Assembly: GCF_002355475.1 (NCBI RefSeq)
Contig: NZ_AP014862.1
Coordinates: 1 to 64,000 of the forward strand
Source: Pseudomonas furukawaii
GTDB lineage: Bacteria > Pseudomonadota > Gammaproteobacteria > Pseudomonadales > Pseudomonadaceae
Direction: 5' to 3'
Length of the DNA: 64,000 nt
Positions within the stretch are counted from its first letter, which is position 1, and every line of letters begins with the position of its first letter. The translations under genes and the position numbers were made by a program. Under the pieces are notes generated by a model, which was given only the letters and a program-made list of their open reading frames with translations, searched no databases and was not told the DNA's origin. Positions 43,454 to 52,357 of the stretch are shown piece after piece.

Positions 43454-44113
43454 TCAGCCGGCGGTGCGCGGGGCCTGGTTCAGCTGCAGTTCCACACCCA
43501 GTTGCCGGGACATGCAGGGCCAGCGCTTCCAGGCGGCGTCCACCTTCGGGTCGTTGAGGCGCTGGCGATAGGCCTGGGCCGAGGGCTGGTCGAACGCTTC
43601 CTCGTCCAGCAGGCCTTCCACGGCGTGGTGCACGGCCTCGTCCAGTTCGTTGGCGAAGGGCTCGCCGATCAGCTGGTGGGCGATGAGGTTGGCCACCGTG
43701 GTGTCCAGCGGGATCAGCGGCTGACCGAAGTGGACGATGTAGCGATCGTTGACCTCCTCCACCAGGCGATGGGCCAGGTACGCCTCGTCCAGCAGGCCTT
43801 CCAGGCCTTCGTGCCCGGCCATCAGGGCGGGAGGCTGGAGGAAGAATTGCTCGGCTACCTTCAGCACCGGCCTGATTTCGTCCTCGATGCCCGCCTCCCG
43901 GGCGACGTTGGTCGCGGCCTCCAGGACATCCGGTACCTGTTCCACATAGCCGGCGATAAAGCGGGCGAGCACGCCTTCGGCATCTTCGTCCGGCAGGCGG
44001 ATGGCGGGGTGGAGGCTGGCGACCTGATGTTCGAGTATGGCCTTGAGCTGGGTGGAGGCGGCTTCGTTCTGGAGGGCGCGCTGGATGACTTCACGCAGTG
44101 CGGCGGTATTCAT
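43454..44113 (-). CDS. conserved hypothetical protein (PA0104-like position)
   Basis: A 219-residue, mostly helical and acidic cytoplasmic protein (MNTAALREVIQRALQNEA...). It has no signal peptide, membrane segment or catalytic motif I recognise. A conserved-looking stretch is VNDRYIVHFGQPLIPLDTTVANLIAHQLIGEPF. It is transcribed away from coxB and sits between the carbonic anhydrase and oxidase genes. ATG at 44113 is chosen over a start 7 codons upstream. Function unknown. Confidence 0.75.
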   Translation of the reverse strand: MNTAALREVIQRALQNEAASTQLKAILEHQVASLHPAIRLPDEDAEGVLARFIAGYVEQVPDVLEAATNVAREAGIEDEIRPVLKVAEQFFLQPPALMAGHEGLEGLLDEAYLAHRLVEEVNDRYIVHFGQPLIPLDTTVANLIAHQLIGEPFANELDEAVHHAVEGLLDEEAFDQPSAQAYRQRLNDPKVDAAWKRWPCMSRQLGVELQLNQAPRTAG

Positions 44114-44488
44114 GACTGCTCCCGGGTAGGACATGGCGTTGTGAAAGTGAAGAACAGAACTTAGCTTGCCCTGAAGAACTGCTAAGACCGGATTGTCATA
44201 ATCCCTTCACAGTTATTCGGCGCAGCTATAACGGCACTTTGCCACTGGTGCCTCCCCCTCGCCAATGGCGACCTCCAGGGCAAGCCCCAGGGCCTTTCAG
44301 CTATTTCCTCCGGCGCGTTGCGCGGTGAAGGTCCCTGTCTATACTCCGACTCGAAAGGCAGTACCTGATGGAACCCGACTGTGCACCTGCGTGCCGAGGT
44401 CGGCGGTCCGAGCTTGGTAGTCTGGACAGCCGTCCCCAGTCCGTTGGCCCAGCCGGCGGGATAACAAGAACGAGAAGGGGAACCCGCA
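44114..44488 (+). promoter_or_regulatory. coxB upstream region with RpoS-like promoter
   Basis: This 375-nt gap contains no convincing gene. CTATACT at 44339-44345 is an exact match to the extended RpoS-type -10 element, with TTGCGC at 44318-44323 as a -35 candidate (16-nt spacer to TATACT). Transcription from here would give a leader of about 135 nt before coxB. I recall that the aa3 oxidase of P. aeruginosa is induced by starvation through RpoS, which fits. Confidence 0.5.
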
Positions 44489-45616
44489 ATGATGCGACAT
44501 CCACGAGTCTGGATGGGACTCCTGCTGTGGTCTGTTCTCTCCCAGGCCCAGGCGGCCTGGACTGTCAACATGACGCCCGGTGCCACCGAGGTCAGCCGCA
44601 CCGTCTTCGATCTGCACATGACCATCTTCTGGATCTGCGTCGTCATCGGCGTGATCGTGTTCGGTGCCATGTTCTGGTCGATGATCATCCACCGCCGCTC
44701 CACCGGCCAGCAGCCGGCGCATTTCCACGAAAGCACCACGGTGGAAATCCTCTGGACCGTCGTGCCCTTTGTCATCCTGGTGTTGATGGCGATTCCCGCC
44801 ACCAAGACCCTGATCGACATCTACGACACCTCCGAGTCCGGGTTGGATGTGCAGATCACCGGCTACCAGTGGAAATGGCACTACAAGTACCTGGGCCAGG
44901 ACGTGGAGTTCTTCAGCAACCTGGCCACGCCCAGCGAGCAGATCCACAACAAGGCGCCGAAGGACGAGCACTACCTGCTGGAGGTCGACCAGCCGCTGGT
45001 GGTGCCCGTGGGCACCAAGGTGCGTTTCCTGATCACCGCCGCCGACGTGATCCACTCCTGGTGGGTGCCGGCCCTGGCGGTGAAGAAGGACGCCATTCCC
45101 GGCTTCGTCAACGAGTCCTGGACGCGCATCGAGAAGCCCGGCCTCTACCGTGGCCAGTGCACCGAGCTGTGCGGCAAGGACCATGGCTTCATGCCCATCG
45201 TGGTGGAGGCCAAGTCCCAGGAGGACTTCGCCAAGTGGCTGGCCGCGCGCAAGGAAGAGACCGCCAAGCTCAAGGAGCTGACCGACAAGGAGTGGACGCT
45301 GGATGAACTGGTGGCCCGTGGCGACAAGGTCTACCACACCTCCTGCGCCGCCTGTCACCAGCCCGAGGGCCAGGGCATGCCGCCCATGTTCCCGGCGCTC
45401 AAGGGTTCGAAGATCGCCACCGGGCCGAAGGCCGACCACCTGAACATCGTCTTCCACGGCAAGCCCGGCACCTCCATGGCGGCCTTCGGCAAGCAACTGT
45501 CGGAAGTCGATATCGCCGCTGTCATCACCTACGAGCGCAACGCCTGGGGCAACAACACGGGCGACATGGTGACGCCCAAGGAAGTGCTGGCCCTGAAGCA
45601 GGCGGAAAGCCAATGA
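44489..45616 (+). CDS. coxB: cytochrome c oxidase subunit II with fused cytochrome c domain
   Basis: A 375-residue subunit: signal peptide to about residue 22, two membrane helices (about 43-63 and 85-105), a CuA domain with C224-TEL-C228, H232 and M235, and a C-terminal cytochrome c domain with C286-AA-C289-H290. The fused haem c makes this a caa3-type subunit II, which accepts electrons directly. AAGGGGA lies 7 nt before the ATG. Its stop region precedes coxA by 29 nt. Confidence 0.97.
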   Translation: MMRHPRVWMGLLLWSVLSQAQAAWTVNMTPGATEVSRTVFDLHMTIFWICVVIGVIVFGAMFWSMIIHRRSTGQQPAHFHESTTVEILWTVVPFVILVLMAIPATKTLIDIYDTSESGLDVQITGYQWKWHYKYLGQDVEFFSNLATPSEQIHNKAPKDEHYLLEVDQPLVVPVGTKVRFLITAADVIHSWWVPALAVKKDAIPGFVNESWTRIEKPGLYRGQCTELCGKDHGFMPIVVEAKSQEDFAKWLAARKEETAKLKELTDKEWTLDELVARGDKVYHTSCAACHQPEGQGMPPMFPALKGSKIATGPKADHLNIVFHGKPGTSMAAFGKQLSEVDIAAVITYERNAWGNNTGDMVTPKEVLALKQAESQ

Positions 45617-45645
45617 AGACGACACCGGCCTATAGGGAGACTGAC

Positions 45646-47235
45646 ATGAGCGCAGTGATCGACCAGGATCATGCCGGACATGATCACCACCACGGCCCCG
45701 CCAAGGGTCTGATGCGTTGGGTGCTGACCACCAACCACAAGGACATCGGCTCGCTGTACCTGTGGTTCAGCTTCGCCATGTTCCTGCTGGGCGGATCCAT
45801 GGCGATGGTGATCCGCGCCGAACTGTTCCAGCCGGGCCTGCAGATCGTGCAGCCGGAGTTCTTCAACCAGATGACCACCATGCACGGCCTGATCATGGTC
45901 TTCGGCGCGGTGATGCCGGCCTTCGTCGGCCTGGCCAACTGGATGATCCCGCTGATGATCGGTGCGCCGGACATGGCCCTGCCGAGGATGAACAACTTCA
46001 GCTTCTGGCTGTTGCCGGCGGCCTTCGGCCTGCTGGTGAGCACCCTGTTCTCCGAGGGGGGCGGGCCGAACTTCGGCTGGACCTTCTATGCCCCGCTGTC
46101 CACCACCTACGCGCCGGAAAGCGTCACCTTCTTCATCTTCGCCATCCACCTGATGGGCATCAGTTCGATCATGGGGGCGATCAACGTGATCGCCACCATC
46201 CTCAACCTGCGTGCCCCGGGCATGACCCTGATGAAGATGCCGCTGTTCGTCTGGACCTGGCTGATCACCGCCTTCCTGCTGATCGCGGTGATGCCGGTGC
46301 TGGCGGGCTGCGTGACCATGATGCTGATGGACATCCACTTCGGCACCAGCTTCTTCAACGCGGCCGGTGGCGGTGACCCGGTGCTCTTCCAGCACGTGTT
46401 CTGGTTCTTCGGCCACCCCGAGGTGTACATCATGATCCTGCCCGCCTTCGGCGCGGTCAGCTCGATCATCCCGGCCTTCGCCCGCAAGCCGCTGTTCGGC
46501 TACACCTCGATGGTCTACGCCACCGCGTCCATCGCCTTCCTGTCCTTCATCGTCTGGGCGCACCACATGTTCACCGTGGGCATCCCGCTGACCGGCGAGC
46601 TGTTCTTCATGTTCGCCACCATGCTGATCGCCGTGCCCACCGGGGTGAAGGTGTTCAACTGGGTGACCACCATGTGGGAAGGCTCGATGACCTTCGAGAC
46701 GCCCATGCTGTTCGCCGTGGCCTTCGTCATCCTCTTCACCATCGGCGGCTTTTCCGGGCTGATGCTGGCCATCGCCCCGGCGGACTTCCAGTACCACGAC
46801 ACCTACTTCGTGGTGGCCCACTTCCACTACGTGCTGGTGCCTGGCGCCATTTTCGGCATCTTCGCCTCGGCCTATTACTGGCTGCCGAAATGGACCGGCC
46901 ACATGTACGACGAGACCCTGGGCAAGCTGCATTTCTGGATGAGCTTCATCGGCATGAACCTGGCGTTCTTCCCCATGCACTTCGTGGGGCTGGCGGGCAT
47001 GCCACGGCGGATTCCGGACTACAACCTGCAGTTCGCCGACTTCAACATGATCTCGTCGCTCGGCGCCTTCACCTTCGGCGCGACCCAGTTCCTCTTCCTC
47101 TTCATCGTCATCAAGTGCATCCGCGGCGGCAAGCCTGCCCCGGCCAAGCCCTGGGACGGCGCCGAGGGACTGGAGTGGACCGTGCCGTCGCCGGCGCCCT
47201 ACCACACCTTCACGACGCCGCCGGAAGTGAAATGA
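45646..47235 (+). CDS. coxA: cytochrome c oxidase subunit I
   Basis: Catalytic subunit that reduces O2 at haem a3-CuB and pumps protons. The 529-residue protein has about 12 helices and the family motifs TTNHKDIGSLY, WFFGHPEVYIMILP (CuB ligand and cross-linked tyrosine) and VWAHHMFTVG (further CuB ligands). The N-terminal HDHHHG stretch is a small His-rich extension. AGGGAGA precedes ATG 45646; the frame is open from 45613, inside coxB. Confidence 0.98.
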   Translation: MSAVIDQDHAGHDHHHGPAKGLMRWVLTTNHKDIGSLYLWFSFAMFLLGGSMAMVIRAELFQPGLQIVQPEFFNQMTTMHGLIMVFGAVMPAFVGLANWMIPLMIGAPDMALPRMNNFSFWLLPAAFGLLVSTLFSEGGGPNFGWTFYAPLSTTYAPESVTFFIFAIHLMGISSIMGAINVIATILNLRAPGMTLMKMPLFVWTWLITAFLLIAVMPVLAGCVTMMLMDIHFGTSFFNAAGGGDPVLFQHVFWFFGHPEVYIMILPAFGAVSSIIPAFARKPLFGYTSMVYATASIAFLSFIVWAHHMFTVGIPLTGELFFMFATMLIAVPTGVKVFNWVTTMWEGSMTFETPMLFAVAFVILFTIGGFSGLMLAIAPADFQYHDTYFVVAHFHYVLVPGAIFGIFASAYYWLPKWTGHMYDETLGKLHFWMSFIGMNLAFFPMHFVGLAGMPRRIPDYNLQFADFNMISSLGAFTFGATQFLFLFIVIKCIRGGKPAPAKPWDGAEGLEWTVPSPAPYHTFTTPPEVK

Positions 47236-47253
47236 CGGCCTGGAGCTGCTGCC

Positions 47254-47799
47254 ATGAGTGAGATGCCTGTGCGCCGCCTGGTGGTTCGCCTGCTGCTGCT
47301 GGTGGTGGCGATGTTCGGCTTCGGCTTCGCCCTGGTGCCCATCTATGACGTGATGTGCCAGGCGTTCGGCATCAACGGCAAGACCGCCGGGGCCTATCAG
47401 GGCGTCCAGAGCGAGGACCAGCAGCGCCAGGTGCGGGTGCAGTTCCTCGCCACCAACGCGGCGGGGATGAGCTGGGAGTTCCGCCCCAGGGCCGATGACC
47501 TGGTGGTGCATCCGGGGGCCAGCAACGAGATGCTGTTCGTCGCCTACAACCCCAGCGACAAGCCGATGACGGCCCAGGCCATTCCCAGCGTGGCGCCGTC
47601 TAAGGCCGCCGCCTTCTTCCACAAGACCGAATGCTTCTGCTTCACCCAGCAGGTCCTGCAACCCGGCGAGCGCATCGAGATGCCGGTGCGTTTCATCGTC
47701 GACCGCGACCTGCCGGCGGATGTGCATCACCTGACCCTCGCTTACACGCTGTTCGATATCACCGCCCGCAAGCCACCCGTCGCCAGGAATGGCGGCTGA
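47254..47799 (+). CDS. ctaG: cytochrome c oxidase assembly protein CtaG (Cox11)
   Basis: Membrane-anchored copper chaperone that delivers copper to the CuB site of CoxA. The 181-residue protein has one N-terminal helix (about residues 9-28), then a periplasmic immunoglobulin-like domain with the copper motif C127-F-C129 in ECFCFTQQ; C35 after the helix is also conserved. It lies between coxA and coxC, its usual place. Confidence 0.96.
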   Translation: MSEMPVRRLVVRLLLLVVAMFGFGFALVPIYDVMCQAFGINGKTAGAYQGVQSEDQQRQVRVQFLATNAAGMSWEFRPRADDLVVHPGASNEMLFVAYNPSDKPMTAQAIPSVAPSKAAAFFHKTECFCFTQQVLQPGERIEMPVRFIVDRDLPADVHHLTLAYTLFDITARKPPVARNGG

Positions 47800-47824
47800 C
47801 GGGCCGATAAGGAGAACAACAACG

Positions 47825-48712
47825 ATGGCAAGTCACGAGCACTACTACGTCCCGTCCCAGAGCAAGTGGCCGATCATCGCCACCCTGGGGCTCCTGGTGA
47901 CCGTCTACGGCGTGGGCACCTGGTTCAACGACCTCAAGGCCGGGCGCCCCGAGTCCAACGGGCCGATCATCTTCTTCGTCGGCGGCCTGCTGCTGGCCTA
48001 CATGCTCTTCGGCTGGTTCGGCAACGTCATCCGCGAGAGCCGTGGCGGCCTCTACAGCGCCCAGATGGACCGTTCCTTCCGCTGGGGCATGAGCTGGTTC
48101 ATCTTCTCCGAAGTGATGTTCTTCGCCGCCTTCTTCGGCGCCCTCTTCTACATCCGCCATTTCGCCGGCCCCTGGTTGGGGGGCGAGGGTGACAAGGGGG
48201 TCACCAACATGCTCTGGCCCGGCTTCCAGTACGCCTGGCCGCTGCTGGAGAACCCGGACTCCAAGCTGTTCCCGCCACCCAAGGCGGTGATCGATCCCTG
48301 GCACCTGCCGCTGATCAACACCATCCTCCTGGTCACCTCCAGCTTCACCGTGACCTTCGCCCACCACGCCTTGCGCAAGAACAAGCGGGGGCCGCTGAAG
48401 ATCTGGCTGGCCCTGACCATCCTCCTGGGAGCGGTGTTCATCTTCTTCCAGGCCGAGGAATACGTGCATGCCTACCAGGAGCTGGGGCTGACCCTGGGCT
48501 CGGGCATCTACGGCGCGACCTTCTTCATGCTCACCGGCTTCCACGGCGCCCACGTGACCCTGGGGGCGATCATCCTCACGGTGATGCTGGTGCGCATCCT
48601 GCGGGGGCACTTCAACGCCGACCACCACTTCGGCTTCGAGGCCGCCAGCTGGTACTGGCACTTCGTGGACGTGGTGTGGATCGGGCTGTTCATCTTTGTG
48701 TATGTGCTTTAG
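47825..48712 (+). CDS. coxC: cytochrome c oxidase subunit III
   Basis: A 295-residue membrane subunit with seven predicted helices that stabilises subunit I. Family features are HEHYYVPSQSKWPI at the N-terminus and FHGAHVTLGAI and HHFGFEAASWYWHFVDVVWI near the C-terminus. AAGGAG lies 8 nt ahead of the ATG at 47825. Last structural gene of the oxidase cluster before a hairpin. Confidence 0.97.
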   Translation: MASHEHYYVPSQSKWPIIATLGLLVTVYGVGTWFNDLKAGRPESNGPIIFFVGGLLLAYMLFGWFGNVIRESRGGLYSAQMDRSFRWGMSWFIFSEVMFFAAFFGALFYIRHFAGPWLGGEGDKGVTNMLWPGFQYAWPLLENPDSKLFPPPKAVIDPWHLPLINTILLVTSSFTVTFAHHALRKNKRGPLKIWLALTILLGAVFIFFQAEEYVHAYQELGLTLGSGIYGATFFMLTGFHGAHVTLGAIILTVMLVRILRGHFNADHHFGFEAASWYWHFVDVVWIGLFIFVYVL

Positions 48713-48728
48713 CGCGGCTGGACGAGAC

Positions 48729-48754
48729 GGCCGGACGGGGGGAATCGTCCGGCC
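48729..48754. terminator. hairpin between coxC and the twin-helix gene
   Basis: GGCCGGACG, 8-nt loop, CGTCCGGCC followed by TTCAGG: a perfect 9-bp GC stem between convergent genes; weak T tract. Confidence 0.65.
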
Positions 48755-48762
48755 TTCAGGGA

Positions 48763-48966
48763 TCACCAGGTGACATGGGACACGAGTTGGCCGCTGTAGA
48801 AGCCCCAGGCGATGAGCGCCAGGGTCAGGGCGGCCAGGACAACACGAACGGTCAGCGCATTGACCACCCGGGAGCTGCGACCCTCATCCTTGACCAGGAA
48901 GAACAGGCCGCTGAAAAGACTGATCAGGGTGGCAAGCAGCAGGAGGACGATCGCGGCCTTGAGCAT
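48763..48966 (-). CDS. twin transmembrane helix protein (DUF2909-type)
   Basis: A 67-residue membrane protein with two helices (about 4-24 and 39-61) separated by a short charged loop KDEGRSSRVV. The pattern and its place between coxC and surf1, on the opposite strand, match the small DUF2909-type protein of other Pseudomonas cox clusters. A role in oxidase assembly is possible but not shown. Confidence 0.82.
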   Translation of the reverse strand: MLKAAIVLLLLATLISLFSGLFFLVKDEGRSSRVVNALTVRVVLAALTLALIAWGFYSGQLVSHVTW

Positions 48967-49035
48967 GCGTGACTCCGGGGGAAGGGGGATGTCGTGCAGT
49001 ATAGCCAGCCCTGTTCAGGTTCACGGGGGGCGGTC

Positions 49036-49761
49036 ATGAACGGCTTCAGGCCGGGACTTGGTCCTGCCCTGGTGGTCCTCGCCCTGCTGCCGGTGCTGAT
49101 CGGCCTCGGGTTCTGGCAATTGTCCCGCGCCGAGGAGAAGCGCGCCCTGCTGGCAGCTGCCGAACTGCGCCGCGTCGCCTCCCCCGTCGACCTCGAGAAC
49201 CTGGCGTCCAGCGCCGATCCCGCCTGGCTTCGGGTGCGTCTCGAAGGCCATTTCGACCCCCGCCACAGCCTGTTGCTGGACAGCCGCATCCGTGATGGCC
49301 GCGCCGGCGTGGAACTGCTGCAACCCTTCCAGGACGCCAGTGGCCGCTGGGTGCTGGTCAATCGGGGCTGGTTGCCCTGGCCGGATCGGCGCGAGCCACC
49401 CCGCTTCCAGACCCCCGAAGGCCCGCAGCGCCTGATCGCCTGGGTCTACGTGCCACCGGGGGCCGCGTTCGAACTCAAGCCATCGGCCGCCAGCGACTGG
49501 CCGCAACTGGTCAACCAGGTGGATGCCGCCGCCCTCTGGCAGCACCTGGCGCGCACCGGGCTGCCCCTGGAGCTGCGCCTGGAAGGTGGCCCGGCGGCCT
49601 ACCGCACCGACTGGGCGGTGGTGGCCATGGGGCCGGAAAAACACCTCGGCTATGCCGTGCAATGGTTCGCCCTGGCGACCGCACTGCTGGGCCTCTTCAT
49701 CTATTACGGACTGCGCAAAGGACGGGAGAACGACCATGAACCCAGCACTCGCCATGCCTGA
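49036..49761 (+). CDS. SURF1-family oxidase assembly protein
   Basis: A 241-residue inner-membrane protein with a helix at each end (about 9-27 and 212-230) and a large periplasmic domain between, the SURF1 topology. Family motifs are LGFWQLSRAEEKRALL, LVNRGWLPWPDRR and the C-terminal GYAVQWFALATALLGLFIYYGLRKG. SURF1 proteins help insert haem a into subunit I. The 3' end overlaps the next gene by 26 nt. Confidence 0.93.
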   Translation: MNGFRPGLGPALVVLALLPVLIGLGFWQLSRAEEKRALLAAAELRRVASPVDLENLASSADPAWLRVRLEGHFDPRHSLLLDSRIRDGRAGVELLQPFQDASGRWVLVNRGWLPWPDRREPPRFQTPEGPQRLIAWVYVPPGAAFELKPSAASDWPQLVNQVDAAALWQHLARTGLPLELRLEGGPAAYRTDWAVVAMGPEKHLGYAVQWFALATALLGLFIYYGLRKGRENDHEPSTRHA

Positions 49762-50317
49762 TGCCCCGCCCGCCCGCCGACGGGGCCGCCTGCAATTGCT
49801 GCTGATCCTGATGGTGGTGATCGGGCCGATGGTCCTCGCCTCCGCGATGTACAAGTTCCAGTTCTGGGTGCCGGAGGGGCGCAGCTTCCATGGCACGCTC
49901 GTCGGCAACGGCCTGACCGGCGCCGACATCGGCGTCCGGGGCGCGGTGTCCGGAGGCGGCTGGCAACTGCTGGTCACCGCCCCCGCCGGCTGCCAGGCCG
50001 ACTGCCAGCAACTGGTCTACCTGGCCCGGCAGATCCATATCGGCCTGGGGCGGGAGGCCTCCCGTGCCAGCCATTCCCTGGCGACCACGGTCGTGCCGGC
50101 GGACTATGCCGAGACCCTGCGCCAGGAGTATCCGCAGCTGCGGCGGCTCGGCCTCGACGCCGCCGCCTACCACAAGGCCGCCGCCGCACCGGAGGGCGCT
50201 CAGCTCTGGATAGTCGACCCCCACGGCAACCTGGTGCTGCGCTACGACGGCGCCACCAGGGGCAAGCAGATACTCAACGACCTGCGCCACCTGCTGAAGC
50301 TTTCCAACATTGGTTGA
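49736..50317 (+). CDS. membrane-anchored Sco/thioredoxin-like protein (PA0111-like)
   Basis: A 193-residue protein with a helix at about 20-38 and a periplasmic domain. It has C86-QAD-C90, the CxxxC spacing of Sco copper chaperones, and VDPHGNLVLRYDG (H163), which resembles the VDHSGNLVI segment holding the copper-binding histidine of the Sco protein encoded at 52354. The histidine is shifted by one residue. I infer a divergent thioredoxin-fold relative; copper or thiol chemistry is possible. It overlaps surf1 by 26 nt and precedes ctaA. Confidence 0.75.
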   Translation: MNPALAMPDAPPARRRGRLQLLLILMVVIGPMVLASAMYKFQFWVPEGRSFHGTLVGNGLTGADIGVRGAVSGGGWQLLVTAPAGCQADCQQLVYLARQIHIGLGREASRASHSLATTVVPADYAETLRQEYPQLRRLGLDAAAYHKAAAAPEGAQLWIVDPHGNLVLRYDGATRGKQILNDLRHLLKLSNIG

Positions 50318-50354
50318 ACGACCCCTTTCCCCGGAAAGGTGAGGAGCGGTTGCT

Positions 50355-51440
50355 GTGGATAACGACAAGAACCGGCCCGGATTCCGCCTCGCGCTGTTCG
50401 CCACCCTGCTGGCGGTGGTGGTGGTCCTGCTGGGCGCCTACACCCGCCTGACCCACGCTGGCCTGGGCTGTCCCGACTGGCCGGGCTGCTACGGCTTCAT
50501 CGGCGTGCCCAAGACGGAAGCCCAGCTGGCCCATGCCGAGGCCCTCTTCCCCCATGCCCCGGTGGAGGCGGAGAAGGGCTGGAATGAAATGGTCCATCGT
50601 TACTTCGCCGGCACCCTGGGCCTGGTGATCCTCGGGCTCGCCCTCCACGCCCTGCGTCGTCGCCACGAGCCGGGACAGCCGGTGAAGCTGCCGCTCCTGC
50701 TGGTGGCGGTGGTGGTGGCCCAGGCGGCCTTCGGCATGTGGACGGTGACCCTGCAGCTCTGGCCCCAGGTGGTGACGGCGCACCTGCTGGGGGGCTTCAC
50801 CACCCTGTCCCTGCTCTGGCTGCTCTGCCTGCGGCTGTCCGGTGCCTTCGCGCCCCTCGCCCTGCCCGCGAGGGTCCGGCGCTGGGCGGCGCTGGGCCTG
50901 GCACTGGTGATCGGGCAGGTCGCCCTGGGCGGCTGGGTCAGCTCCAACTACGCGGCGGTGGCCTGCGTCGACCTGCCCACCTGCCATGGCCAGTGGTGGC
51001 CGCAGATGGATTTCGCCAACGGCTTCCACCTCACCCAGCACATCGGCCCCAACTACCTCGGTGGCCAGCTGGACAGCGACGCCCGCACCGCCATCCACAT
51101 GACCCATCGCCTGGGCGCCGTGCTGGTGACCCTGGCGCTGCTGGCCCTGGCCTGGCAGTTGCGCAGCGTCGGCCTCAAGGGCCTGGCCGGAGTGGTCCTG
51201 GCCGCTCTCTGCCTGCAGGTGGGGCTGGGCATCAGCAACGTGGTCTTCCACCTGCCGCTGCCGGTGGCGGTGGCCCATAACGGCGGCGGCGCCCTGCTGC
51301 TGCTGGTGCTGGTTTCAGTGAACTACCGGGTGCGCGCTGCCAGTCGCCCGGTAGGAGCGAGCGCCGCTCGCGATAGGGCCGGCAGCGATGGTTCGCGAGC
51401 AGGGCTCGCTCCTGCGGTTCTGACCTCGCACAGCAAATAA
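50355..51440 (+). CDS. ctaA: haem A synthase (CtaA/Cox15)
   Basis: Oxidises the C8 methyl of haem O to give haem A. The 361-residue protein has about eight helices and the paired histidine regions of the family (YTRLTHAGLGCPDWPGCYG, NEMVHRYFAG, HLLGGFTTLSLL, HMTHRLGAVL). The GTG start has GGTGAGGAG about 8 nt upstream. The final 30 or so residues (RPVGASAARDRAG...HSK) are translated from a REP palindrome pair, so the native C-terminus was probably near SVNYRVRA. Confidence 0.94.
   Translation: MDNDKNRPGFRLALFATLLAVVVVLLGAYTRLTHAGLGCPDWPGCYGFIGVPKTEAQLAHAEALFPHAPVEAEKGWNEMVHRYFAGTLGLVILGLALHALRRRHEPGQPVKLPLLLVAVVVAQAAFGMWTVTLQLWPQVVTAHLLGGFTTLSLLWLLCLRLSGAFAPLALPARVRRWAALGLALVIGQVALGGWVSSNYAAVACVDLPTCHGQWWPQMDFANGFHLTQHIGPNYLGGQLDSDARTAIHMTHRLGAVLVTLALLALAWQLRSVGLKGLAGVVLAALCLQVGLGISNVVFHLPLPVAVAHNGGGALLLLVLVSVNYRVRAASRPVGASAARDRAGSDGSRAGLAPAVLTSHSK
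51351..51415. repeat. REP-type palindromic pair inside the 3' end of ctaA
   Basis: GTAGGAGCGAGCGCCGCTCG (51351-51370) and inverted CGAGCAGGGCTCGCTCCTGC (51396-51415) are two head-to-head copies of a Pseudomonas REP element. They lie inside the ctaA reading frame and end 22 nt before its stop codon, between ctaA and cyoE. Confidence 0.85.
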
Positions 51441-51451
51441 GGAGAGACGCC

Positions 51452-52357
51452 ATGGCCATTCCACTCAGCCAGGGACACAGCCAGGCCCACGCCAGCTGGC
51501 GGGACTACCTGGAACTGACCAAGCCCAAGGTGGTGGTGCTGATGCTCATCACCTCCCTGGTGGGCATGTTCCTCGCCACCCGCGCCGGGGTGCCCTGGCA
51601 GGTGCTGCTCTTCGGCAACCTCGGCATCGGCCTGTGTGCCGGTGCGGCGGCGGCGGTCAACCACGTGGTGGATCGGCGCATCGACTCCATCATGGCCCGT
51701 ACCCTCAAGCGTCCGGTGGTGAACGGCCGGGTCTCGCCGGCGGCGGCCCTGGCCTTCGCCTTCGTCCTCGCGGTCGCCGGCCAGGCCCTGCTGCTGGCCT
51801 TCACCAACGAGCTGACCGCCTGGCTGACCCTGGCGTCCCTGGTGGGCTACGCGGTGCTCTACACGGGCTTTCTCAAACGCGCCACGCCGCAGAACATCGT
51901 CATCGGCGGCCTGGCCGGCGCCGCGCCGCCGCTGCTGGGCTGGGTGGCAGTGACCGGCCACCTGTCCGCCGAGCCGCTGCTGCTGGTGCTGATCATCTTC
52001 GCCTGGACCCCGCCGCACTTCTGGGCCCTGGCCATCCATCGGAAGGCCGAGTACGCCAAGGCGGACATCCCCATGCTGCCGGTGACCCATGGCGAGCAGT
52101 ACACCAAGGTGCATATCCTGCTCTACACCCTGGTGATGTTCGCCGTGAGCCTGCTGCCCTACGCCATCCACATGAGCGGCCCGCTCTACCTGGTGGCCGC
52201 GCTGGCGCTCGGCGGCCGCTTCCTGCAGTGGGCCTGGGTGCTGTACCGTGACAGCAGACCACACGCGGCGATCAGGACCTTCAAGTACTCTATCGCCTAC
52301 CTTTTCCTGCTGTTCATCGCCCTCCTGATGGACCATTACCTGATGCTGAACCTATGA
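51452..52357 (+). CDS. cyoE: protohaem IX farnesyltransferase
   Basis: Makes haem O from haem B and farnesyl diphosphate, the precursor used by CtaA. The 301-residue UbiA-family membrane protein has the prenyl-diphosphate motif N70-HVV-D74-RRI-D78 and the second acidic region KAEYAKADIPMLPV. AAGGAGAG precedes the ATG. Named ctaB in oxidase clusters. The stop overlaps the sco start by 4 nt. Confidence 0.96.
   Translation: MAIPLSQGHSQAHASWRDYLELTKPKVVVLMLITSLVGMFLATRAGVPWQVLLFGNLGIGLCAGAAAAVNHVVDRRIDSIMARTLKRPVVNGRVSPAAALAFAFVLAVAGQALLLAFTNELTAWLTLASLVGYAVLYTGFLKRATPQNIVIGGLAGAAPPLLGWVAVTGHLSAEPLLLVLIIFAWTPPHFWALAIHRKAEYAKADIPMLPVTHGEQYTKVHILLYTLVMFAVSLLPYAIHMSGPLYLVAALALGGRFLQWAWVLYRDSRPHAAIRTFKYSIAYLFLLFIALLMDHYLMLNL

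Noticed and set aside
44368-45306. A 312-codon frame starting in the coxB leader
   Set aside because: It runs out of phase through coxB, and has arginine/proline/glycine shadow composition and no ribosome site.
45529-47730. A 733-codon frame antisense to coxA and ctaG, rich in His, Asp and Glu
   Set aside because: Complement of GC-biased membrane-protein codons; the sense genes carry all family motifs.
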